Below the pieces are notes generated by a model that was given only the letters and a program-made list of their open reading frames with translations, did not search any database and had not been told where the DNA came from. Positions 15,345-22,478 of a stretch of 40,952 bases of DNA are shown here, in pieces; positions within the stretch are counted from its first letter, which is position 1; every line of letters starts with the position of its first letter. Source of the DNA: Pseudorhodobacter antarcticus. GTDB lineage: Bacteria > Pseudomonadota > Alphaproteobacteria > Rhodobacterales > Rhodobacteraceae. Made by a program: the position numbers and the translations under genes. The stretch spans positions 1-40,952 of the forward strand of contig CAMAYO010000016.1 of assembly GCA_945862465.1 (NCBI GenBank), given 5' to 3'.

Positions 15345-16141
15345 TGCTGAAAGCGGCGGTATTTGATTGGGCGGGCACGGTGATTGACCACGGCAGCCAA
15401 GCGCCGATGGGGGTTTTTGTGAAGACCTTCAAGCAGTTTGGCGTCGATATTACAGTGGCCGAAGCCCGTGGCCCGATGGGCATGGCCAAGCGCGATCACA
15501 TCAAAACGCTGATGGCCGTGCCCCGTATCGCGGCGGCTTGGGAACAGGCGCAGGGCGGTGCCCCAGATGAAGCGGCGATTGACCGGGTTTATGAGGTCTT
15601 TGTGCCGATGAACGTGGAAGCCGTGACCGACTATTGCACCATGATCGAAGGCGCTGTGCCTGCCATCAACCGGATGCGCGCGCGGGGCATGAAGATCGGC
15701 TCTACCACGGGTTACACGCGCTCCATCATGGCCAAAGTGCTGCCCTTGGCGGCAGCGCAGGGGTATGAGCCTGACAATCTGGTCTGCGGCGGCGATCTGG
15801 CCGAAGCGCGGCCTTCGGCGATGATGATGTACCGCACCTTTCTGGATTTGGGCGTTTGGCCCGCCCATATGGTTGTCAAAGTCGATGACACGGGTGTGGG
15901 CATTGGCGAGGGCTTGAATGCGGGTTGCTGGACCGTTGGGGTTGCCGTTTCGGGCAATGCCTTTGGCCTGAACCCTGCGGAAACGGCAGCGCTGAGCAAG
16001 GCCGAATTTGCCAAAATGCGGGACGCCGCCTATGCCGACCTGCGCCGCACCGGCGCGCATTATGTCATTGATTCTGTGGCAGATATGGATGCCGTTTTGG
16101 ATGATATCGAAGGTCGGTTGGCGCGCGGCGAGCGTCCGTGA
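15344..16141 (+). CDS. phnX: phosphonoacetaldehyde hydrolase (phosphonatase)
   Basis: 265 residues, a HAD-superfamily C-P bond hydrolase. The nucleophile is D8 in FDWAGT, with Ala in place of the second Asp (A10), a PhnX hallmark. The Schiff-base Lys is K49 in GPMGMAKRDH. IGSTTGYTR supplies the conserved Thr/Ser loop, and the acidic loop VKVDDTGVGIGEG follows. It hydrolyses phosphonoacetaldehyde to acetaldehyde and phosphate. The ATG at 15344 overlaps the previous stop by one base; a GTG three bases upstream is less likely. No 2-aminoethylphosphonate transaminase (phnW) is nearby, so the aldehyde is probably made by the FAD enzyme upstream. Confidence 0.93.
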   Translation: MLKAAVFDWAGTVIDHGSQAPMGVFVKTFKQFGVDITVAEARGPMGMAKRDHIKTLMAVPRIAAAWEQAQGGAPDEAAIDRVYEVFVPMNVEAVTDYCTMIEGAVPAINRMRARGMKIGSTTGYTRSIMAKVLPLAAAQGYEPDNLVCGGDLAEARPSAMMMYRTFLDLGVWPAHMVVKVDDTGVGIGEGLNAGCWTVGVAVSGNAFGLNPAETAALSKAEFAKMRDAAYADLRRTGAHYVIDSVADMDAVLDDIEGRLARGERP

Positions 16142-16881
16142 TCCCGTTTGATCTATCGCCCATCGGCTTGGGCTGGATGGCCGTTACCATATTGGTCGCG
16201 GGCTTTGTGCGTGGCTATTCCGGCTTTGGCTTTTCGGCGCTGACGATTGCATCCTCGGCCCTTGTCACCAACCCGCTGCACTTTGTGGCGGTGGTGGTGG
16301 TGTGGGAAACGGTGATGACGGGGCAAGCGCTGTCTGGCATCTGGAACGATATTGATTGGCGCCGTGTAGGCTTGCTGCTGGTGGGCGCGATGGTGGGCAT
16401 GCCCATTGGCATTTGGGCGCTGACCTCAATCTCGGAAGATGCTGCGCGGGCGGTTATTTCGGCCTATGTGCTGACGATGAGCTTGATTTTGTTGGCGGGC
16501 TGGAAACTGCGTGGCAAGGTTGGCCCCATCGCCAATCTGGGCGCGGGCTTGGTGTCGGGCCTTGCCAATGCGCCGGGGATGGGGGGCTTGCCGGTGGCGG
16601 CGTTCTTTGCTGCCCAAGCCATGTCGCCTGCGGTGTTTCGCGCGACCTTGGTGGCCTACTTTCCGCTGCTCGACCTCTATTCCGCGCCGATCTATTGGTG
16701 GAGCGGCATGGTAACATGGGACACGCTGTGGATATCCCTCATCGGGTTGCCCTTGGTGTTCTTGTCGAACTGGCTGGGCAGCCGCCATTTTCTGCGCACC
16801 GATCCGCAAGATTTTCGCCGGTTTGCGATTTTGCTTTTGGCGGGGCTTGCGGCCCTTGGCCTTTTGAAATCGGTGCTGTGA
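16138..16881 (+). CDS. tauE: TauE/SafE family anion exporter
   Basis: 247 residues with about seven to eight hydrophobic segments. The family repeat appears early as AGFVRGYSGFGFSALTIA and again as AGLVSGLANAPGMGGLPVAAFF. The GTG start at 16138 overlaps the phnX stop as GTGA, so translation is coupled. TauE/SafE proteins are inner-membrane permeases, and those in taurine clusters are thought to export sulfite, or other small organic or inorganic anions, released by Xsc. Here a full sulfite dehydrogenase lies downstream, so the cell could both export and oxidise sulfite. Transport of a phosphonate-pathway product cannot be ruled out. Confidence 0.85.
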   Translation: MIPFDLSPIGLGWMAVTILVAGFVRGYSGFGFSALTIASSALVTNPLHFVAVVVVWETVMTGQALSGIWNDIDWRRVGLLLVGAMVGMPIGIWALTSISEDAARAVISAYVLTMSLILLAGWKLRGKVGPIANLGAGLVSGLANAPGMGGLPVAAFFAAQAMSPAVFRATLVAYFPLLDLYSAPIYWWSGMVTWDTLWISLIGLPLVFLSNWLGSRHFLRTDPQDFRRFAILLLAGLAALGLLKSVL

Positions 16882-17901
16882 ATGCTGCTTGTGGTCAATG
16901 CCGGATCGTCCTCGCTGAAACTGGCGGTCTTTGACGCAAGTTTGACGCAAGTCGCGCAGGCGCGGGCCGAACGGATTGGCACGGGCGGGGCGGCGACGCA
17001 TCTGGACGCTTTGCAGCAGGGGTTGGCCGAGATGGCCATCACCCCCGCTCAACTGGCAGGTGCGGCCCACCGTGTGGTGCATGGCGGTCGCGATTTGACG
17101 CATACGCTGCGCGTTACCCCTGCCGTTCTAGACGGCATCCGTGCTTGCATCCCGCTTGCCCCCCTGCACAATCCCGCCAACTTGACGGGGATAGAGGCTT
17201 TGGCGCGATTAGCGCCCGATTTGCCGCAATATGCCAGCTTTGACACCGGCTTTCACGCCACCAACCCCGATGTCGCTACAAGCTACGCCATACCCGCAGC
17301 GGCCAGCGATCTGGGCCTGCGCCGCTATGGCTTTCACGGGATCAGTTACGCCAGCCTAGTGCGCAACCTAAGCGCGCAAGGCGGCGTGCCCAAGCGCGTG
17401 CTGGGGCTGCATTTGGGCAACGGGGCGTCACTGTGTGCCATCCTGAACGGGCAATCTGTCGCGACAACCATGGGCTATTCGCCCGTCTCTGGCCTCACGA
17501 TGGGCACGCGCAGCGGGGATATGGACGCGAACGCCGTGCTGAAACTGGCCGAGGTCCATGGGCTGGAAGGGGCGGCGCAAATCTTGAACCGCGCTTCGGG
17601 TCTGCTGGGTTTGGGCGGTGTGGCCGATATGCGCGCTTTGCACGAAGCTAAAACGCTGCAAGCGGGCTTTGCGATTGACCACTTTATCTATTGGGCGATC
17701 CGCCATGCGGGCTCGATGATTGCGGCTATGGGTGGGGTGGATTTGTTGGCTTTCACCGGCGGCATTGGGGAGAATGACACCTTGGTGCGTGACCGCATCA
17801 CGCAGGGGCTTGCTTGGGCCGGTGGGCCCCGCGCCGTGGTTGTGCCTGCGGAAGAAGAAAAGCAAATCGCCCTTGATGCGCTGGCGCTGAAGGCGGGTTA
17901 A
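16882..17901 (+). CDS. ackA: acetate kinase, compact form
   Basis: 339 residues, some 60 shorter than the E. coli enzyme through smaller loops; the key segments remain. These are NAGSSSLK (residues 6-13), AHRVVHGG, the FDTGFH motif, RRYGFHG with the active-site His, LGNGAS, TMGTRSGDMD with the active-site Arg, and FTGGIGEND. It should turn the acetyl phosphate made by Xsc into acetate with ATP formation. No phosphotransacetylase gene is in the window, so acetate activation by the acs gene near 28 kb may complete the route to acetyl-CoA. The ATG directly follows the tauE stop (TGAATG). It ends the tightly coupled xsc-ackA unit, 98 bases before soeA. Confidence 0.92.
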   Translation: MLLVVNAGSSSLKLAVFDASLTQVAQARAERIGTGGAATHLDALQQGLAEMAITPAQLAGAAHRVVHGGRDLTHTLRVTPAVLDGIRACIPLAPLHNPANLTGIEALARLAPDLPQYASFDTGFHATNPDVATSYAIPAAASDLGLRRYGFHGISYASLVRNLSAQGGVPKRVLGLHLGNGASLCAILNGQSVATTMGYSPVSGLTMGTRSGDMDANAVLKLAEVHGLEGAAQILNRASGLLGLGGVADMRALHEAKTLQAGFAIDHFIYWAIRHAGSMIAAMGGVDLLAFTGGIGENDTLVRDRITQGLAWAGGPRAVVVPAEEEKQIALDALALKAG

Positions 17902-17922
17902 GGAAGTTCCATAGACGGGGCA

Positions 17923-17968
17923 ATTATCGGGAAATTGGCCTAGCAAAGCGGCGAAATCTCACGATAAT
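17923..17968. promoter_or_regulatory. inverted repeat upstream of soeA
   Basis: ATTATCG (17923-17929) and CGATAAT (17962-17968) are perfect inverted repeats separated by 32 bases in the gap before soeA. The flanks extend the match imperfectly (GGGG on the left, TTCCC on the right). The right arm overlaps TAATAT (17965-17970), which could serve as a -10. It may be an operator or the arms of a regulator's distant half-sites. AAAGGA before the ATG at 18000 is the ribosome site. Confidence 0.3.
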
Positions 17969-17999
17969 ATTCCCAAAGAGCAGATCGTAAAGGACGGCC

Positions 18000-20786
18000 A
18001 TGAATGCGCCTCTGATGAACACCAGCCCCGCCGTCTCGGACGAGGTGCGCAAGACGACCTGTTACATGTGCGCCTGCCGCTGCGGCATCAACGTGCATAT
18101 GAAATCGGGCAAAGTGTCGTATATCGAAGGCAACCGCGACCATCCGGTCAACAAGGGCGTGCTGTGTGCCAAGGGTGCCTCGGGCATCATGCAGGTGACA
18201 GCCCCCAGCCGCTTGCAGCAGCCGCTGAGACGGGTAGGCCCGCGCGGGTCGGGCGCATTTGAGCCCATATCATGGGACGAGGCGCTAGACCTAGCCGTGT
18301 CGTGGATGAAACCCCTGCGCGAAACGGCCCCTGAAAAGCTGGCCTTCTTCACGGGGCGCGATCAAAGCCAATCCTTCACCGGATGGTGGGCGCAGGCCTT
18401 TGGCACGCCCAACTACGCCGCCCATGGTGGCTTTTGCAGCGTGAACATGGCGGCGGGCGGGATTTACACCATCGGCGGGGCGTTTTGGGAATTTGGCCAG
18501 CCCGATTGGGAGCGCACCAAGCTGTTCGTGATGTTCGGCGTGGCCGAAGATCACGATTCCAACCCGATCAAGATGGGTCTGGGCAAGCTGAAAGGGCGCG
18601 GGGCGCGGGTGATTGGGGTGAACCCGATCAGAACCGGCTATAACGCCATTGCCGACGATTGGTATGGCATCACCCCGGGCACCGATGGCCTGCTGATCCT
18701 GTCGCTGCTGCATTGCTTGTTGCAGGCGGGCAAGGTTGATTTGGAGTATCTGGCGCGGTGGACCAACGCGCCTTTGTTGGTGAACGAGGCCGAAGGCCCC
18801 GAAAAGGGCCTGATCCTGAAGAACGCCGAAAGCCAGCCCTTTGTGATTGATAAGCGCACAGGCGCGCCGGCCCCTTGGGATGGCAAAGGCGTGCAGCCTG
18901 ATTTGGGGGCCACATGGCAGGGGCACCGCACCGTGTTTCAGCACATGGCCGAACGCTACCTTGCCCCCGAATACGCGCCCGAGGCTGTGGCCGAGCGATG
19001 TGGCATCCCCGCCGCACGCATCCGCGCACTGGCGGCGGAACTGGCGGATGTGGCCTTTAACCAAGCGATTGAAATCAAACAGGCTTGGACAGACTTTCGC
19101 GGTGATACCCACGACACCATGCTGGGCCGCCCCGTGTCTTTCCACGCCATGCGTGGCATTTCGGCCCATTCCAACGGCTTTCAAACCGCCCGCGCGCTGC
19201 ATTTGTTGCAGATCGTGCTGGGCACGGTGGAAACCCCCGGTGGCTACCGCTTCAAACCGCCCTATCCCAAACCGGTCGAGGCGCACCCGACGCCCCATTT
19301 TGTCACCGCCCCCGGCAAACCCCTGTCAGGCCCGCATTTGGGCTATGTGCGCGGGCCGGAACAACTGGCGCTGAAAGACGATGGCTCACCCGCGCGCATC
19401 GACAAGGCCTTTACGTGGGAGAACCCGTTTTCCGCCCACGGCCTGATGCATATGCTGATCCCCAACGCTCATGCGGGCGACCCCTACCGCATCGACACGC
19501 TGTTTTTGTATATGGCGAACATGGCGTGGAACTCGTCGATGAACACCACCAAAGTGATGGAGATGTTGACCGACAAAGACGAACGTGGCGACTACATCAT
19601 CCCGCGCATCATCTATTCCGATGCCTATGCATCCGAAATGGTGGCCTATGCCGACCTGATCCTGCCCGATACGACCTATCTGGAACGCCACGATTGCATC
19701 AGTCTGCTGGATCGCCCGATCAGCGAACCTGATGCTGCCGGTGACAGCATCCGCTGGCCCGTGTCTGAACCCGACCGCGACGTGCGCGGCTTTCAGTCGG
19801 TGCTGCTAGACTTGGGCGCAAGGCTGGGGCTGGCCCCGATGGTCAACGCCGATGGCGGCCCCAAGTTCAAAGACTACGCCGACTATATCCAAAACCACAT
19901 CCGCCGCCCTGGCGTTGGCCCCTTGATCGGCTTTCGCGGCGCGGACGGCGATAAAGAGGGCAGGGGCGATGCCAACCCCGACCAAATCGCCGCCTATATC
20001 GAAAACGGCGGGTTTTATCAGGCCCATGTGCCAGAGGAAGGGCGCTTCTTTAAGCCGTGGAACATGGCTTATCAGAACTGGGCGGTGCAAACCTCGTTCT
20101 ACGAAAGCCCGCAGCCCTATTTGTTCAACATCTGGTCCGAACCGATGCGCAAGTTTCAACTGGCCGCCGAAGGACACGGGGCGATCCAACCGCCCGACCA
20201 TCTGCGCGCAAGACTGATCCAAGCGATGGACCCTTTGCCGATCTGGTATCCACCCTTTGGCGATTTGGAAGCCTCGGGCTGGGGTTATCCGGTGCACGCG
20301 CTGACCCAAAGGCCCATGGATATGTACCATTCTTGGGGCAGCCAGAACGCTTGGCTACGCCAGATCAGGGGGCGCAACTTCCTGTATGTGCCGACCAAGA
20401 TTTGGGAAGCAGAAGGGTTCAAGGACGGCGACTATGCGCGCGTCTCTTCCCCCAACGGTGGCATCACCGTGCCCGTGGCCCATATGGCGGCGCTGAACGA
20501 AAACACGGTGTGGACATGGAATGCCATCGGCAAGCGCAAGGGTGCTTGGGCCTTGGATGACGATGCGCCCGAGGCCAATCAGGGTTTCTTGCTCAACCAC
20601 CTGATTTCCGAACTTCTGCCTGAAAAGGGTGATGGGATGCGTTATTCCAATTCCGATCCTGTCACAGGTCAGGCCGCTTGGTTTGATCTGCGGGTGCGGA
20701 TCGAAAATGTCGGGCCGATGGAACACGCCTCGCCCGATTTCGCGCCGATCCCCCGTGTGGTGCCGCAGGGAAAGGACCGCGCATGA
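18000..20786 (+). CDS. soeA: sulfite dehydrogenase SoeABC, molybdopterin catalytic subunit
   Basis: 928 residues, a DMSO-reductase-family (CISM) molybdoprotein. The N-terminal [4Fe-4S] ligands are C21, C24, C28 and C56. The likely Mo ligand is C146 in GGFCSVNMAAGG. The C-terminal molybdopterin-binding domain contains SPNGGITVPV. No twin-arginine signal is present, so the enzyme faces the cytoplasm, as described for SoeABC and unlike periplasmic SorA. Together with SoeB and SoeC it would oxidise the sulfite released by Xsc and pass electrons to quinone. The assignment rests on the subunit set and the taurine context; a polysulfide- or thiosulfate-type oxidoreductase is the alternative. It overlaps soeB as ATGA. 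Confidence 0.85.
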   Translation: MNAPLMNTSPAVSDEVRKTTCYMCACRCGINVHMKSGKVSYIEGNRDHPVNKGVLCAKGASGIMQVTAPSRLQQPLRRVGPRGSGAFEPISWDEALDLAVSWMKPLRETAPEKLAFFTGRDQSQSFTGWWAQAFGTPNYAAHGGFCSVNMAAGGIYTIGGAFWEFGQPDWERTKLFVMFGVAEDHDSNPIKMGLGKLKGRGARVIGVNPIRTGYNAIADDWYGITPGTDGLLILSLLHCLLQAGKVDLEYLARWTNAPLLVNEAEGPEKGLILKNAESQPFVIDKRTGAPAPWDGKGVQPDLGATWQGHRTVFQHMAERYLAPEYAPEAVAERCGIPAARIRALAAELADVAFNQAIEIKQAWTDFRGDTHDTMLGRPVSFHAMRGISAHSNGFQTARALHLLQIVLGTVETPGGYRFKPPYPKPVEAHPTPHFVTAPGKPLSGPHLGYVRGPEQLALKDDGSPARIDKAFTWENPFSAHGLMHMLIPNAHAGDPYRIDTLFLYMANMAWNSSMNTTKVMEMLTDKDERGDYIIPRIIYSDAYASEMVAYADLILPDTTYLERHDCISLLDRPISEPDAAGDSIRWPVSEPDRDVRGFQSVLLDLGARLGLAPMVNADGGPKFKDYADYIQNHIRRPGVGPLIGFRGADGDKEGRGDANPDQIAAYIENGGFYQAHVPEEGRFFKPWNMAYQNWAVQTSFYESPQPYLFNIWSEPMRKFQLAAEGHGAIQPPDHLRARLIQAMDPLPIWYPPFGDLEASGWGYPVHALTQRPMDMYHSWGSQNAWLRQIRGRNFLYVPTKIWEAEGFKDGDYARVSSPNGGITVPVAHMAALNENTVWTWNAIGKRKGAWALDDDAPEANQGFLLNHLISELLPEKGDGMRYSNSDPVTGQAAWFDLRVRIENVGPMEHASPDFAPIPRVVPQGKDRA

Positions 20787-21523
20787 CCCAACTTCCCACC
20801 CATACCGACAAGAAACTGGGTCTGGTGATTGACCTTGACACTTGCGTGGGCTGTCAGGCCTGTGTCACCGCCTGTAAGGGCTGGAACGATCAGGGATATG
20901 GCGCGGCACTTTCCGACCAAAACCCCTATGGATCAGACCCTTCGGGCACGTTCTTAAACCGCGTTCACAGCTATCAGGTGCAACCTGATGTGGGTGCAGC
21001 ACAGATTGTCAACTTCCCGCGGTCCTGCCTGCATTGTGAAGATGCGCCCTGCGTGACTGTCTGCCCCACGGGCGCCAGTTACAAGCGCACGGAAGATGGC
21101 ATTGTTCTGGTGAACGAAGACGCCTGCATTGGCTGTGGCCTATGCGCGTGGGCCTGCCCTTACGGTGCGCGCGAATTGGATCAGGCGGTGGGGGTGATGA
21201 AGAAATGCACCCTATGCGTTGACCGCATCTATAACGAAAACCTGCCCGAAGAAGACCGCGAACCCGCCTGCGTGCGCACCTGCCCCACAGGCGCGCGCCA
21301 CTTTGGCGACTTTGCCGACCCAGAAAGCCACGTGTCCAAACTGGTGGCCGAACGGGGCGGTTATGATCTGATGCCCGATTTGAAAACCAAGCCGACCAAC
21401 AAATACCTCGCCCCGCGCAAGAAAGACGTTCCACAAGAGACCAGCCTTTTGGCCCCCTTGCTAGACATTCAAACCACGGGCTTTGCGGGATGGCTGGACA
21501 AAGTATTGGGGAAATTGGGATGA
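20783..21523 (+). CDS. soeB: sulfite dehydrogenase SoeABC, iron-sulfur subunit
   Basis: 246 residues with sixteen Cys in four ferredoxin-type sets, hence four [4Fe-4S] clusters. These are C21-x2-C24-x2-C27-x3-C31, the CLHCEDAPCVTVCP set, the CIGCGLCAWACPYG set, and CTLCVD with CVRTCP. This is the DmsB/PhsB type of electron-transfer subunit. It links the molybdenum subunit to the membrane anchor. No signal peptide is seen, matching a cytoplasmic complex. It overlaps soeA and soeC by four bases each (ATGA), which suggests equimolar, coupled synthesis. Confidence 0.88.
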   Translation: MTQLPTHTDKKLGLVIDLDTCVGCQACVTACKGWNDQGYGAALSDQNPYGSDPSGTFLNRVHSYQVQPDVGAAQIVNFPRSCLHCEDAPCVTVCPTGASYKRTEDGIVLVNEDACIGCGLCAWACPYGARELDQAVGVMKKCTLCVDRIYNENLPEEDREPACVRTCPTGARHFGDFADPESHVSKLVAERGGYDLMPDLKTKPTNKYLAPRKKDVPQETSLLAPLLDIQTTGFAGWLDKVLGKLG

Positions 21524-22401
21524 ATCCGGCACCCTCTGTTATCTTATTCACCGTTCTATCTGGCATGGGCTTTGGCCTTTTGGCCTTTTTGGGCGCGGGC
21601 TTTGTGCAGCCTGCGGGCTGGCTTGCCTTTGCCCATTGGGGGCTTGGCTACGGTTTGGCGGTGGGCGGGCTTACGGCTTCGACCTTTCACCTTGGCAACC
21701 CGCAACGCGCTTTGCGGGCCTTTACCCAATGGAAAACCTCGTGGCTCAGCCGCGAGGCTTGGGCGGCAGTGCTGACCTTGCTGCTTTTGGCCCCTGTCGC
21801 CCTGTCAGACTGGCTGGGCCTTGGCTGGCCGCGCCAAATTGGCTTGGTGGGCGCTGTGGCGTGTTTCGGCACGGTCTTCACCACCTCGATGATCTATGCC
21901 CAGATCGCCGCCGTGCCGCGTTGGAACAATTGGACTGTGCCTGCCATGTTCCTGTCGTTTGAACTGACAGGGGGCGCGCTGTTGTCGGGCCAAACCCTGC
22001 CCGCGCTGATCGGTTGTGCTGCTTTGATCGGCGCGCTTTACGCCCATAAAACCAAGGGCGATGTGGCCTTTGCCAAGCGCGGCCAAACCTTGGGCAAGGC
22101 CACAGGGCTTGACATCGTGGGGGCGGCAAGCGTGTTTGAACAGCCCCACACCTCGCCCAATTACCTGATGCGTGAGATGATCTATGTGGTGGCGCGCAAA
22201 CATGTGTTGCGCCTGTGGCCCATCGCCTTTGGCGCTGCGGCGATTGTCCCTGCGGTGCTGGTAACCGTTTTGCCCAGCCATCCGCTGACCTTTGCGCTGG
22301 CGGGCGTGATCCACCTGAGCGGGGCTGCCGCCTCGCGCTGGTTGTTCTTTGCGCAGGCCGAACATGTTGTGGGGCTGTATTATGGACAGCGGCAGCTTTA
22401 A
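21520..22401 (+). CDS. soeC: sulfite dehydrogenase SoeABC, DmsC-type membrane anchor
   Basis: 293 residues from the ATG at 21520, which overlaps the soeB stop as ATGA; an in-frame upstream ATG at 21490 lies inside soeB. About eight hydrophobic segments are visible. Family landmarks of DmsC-like anchors include GGLTASTFHLGNPQRALRAF near the second helix and SMIYAQIAAVPRWNNW in the middle. It anchors SoeAB at the inner membrane and should transfer electrons to ubiquinone. A 77-base gap with no obvious terminator separates it from the next gene. Confidence 0.85.
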   Translation: MNPAPSVILFTVLSGMGFGLLAFLGAGFVQPAGWLAFAHWGLGYGLAVGGLTASTFHLGNPQRALRAFTQWKTSWLSREAWAAVLTLLLLAPVALSDWLGLGWPRQIGLVGAVACFGTVFTTSMIYAQIAAVPRWNNWTVPAMFLSFELTGGALLSGQTLPALIGCAALIGALYAHKTKGDVAFAKRGQTLGKATGLDIVGAASVFEQPHTSPNYLMREMIYVVARKHVLRLWPIAFGAAAIVPAVLVTVLPSHPLTFALAGVIHLSGAAASRWLFFAQAEHVVGLYYGQRQL

Positions 22402-22478
22402 ATCGGCGCGGTTTGCTGTAGGTCAAGGCTTAGGGGCCACGTCTGCGCGATGAGGGTCCAAGCCTAGAGGAGCGTGCC

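Noticed and set aside
17935-17944. TTGGCCTAGC before soeA as a third TauR repeat.
   Set aside because: The match to CTGGACYTAA needs a gap, and there is no partner 23 bases away.
18000-20786. Formate dehydrogenase or nitrate reductase as identity of the molybdoprotein.
   Set aside because: The FeS subunit with four clusters, the DmsC-type anchor, the absent Tat signal and the Xsc/TauE context all favour SoeABC.
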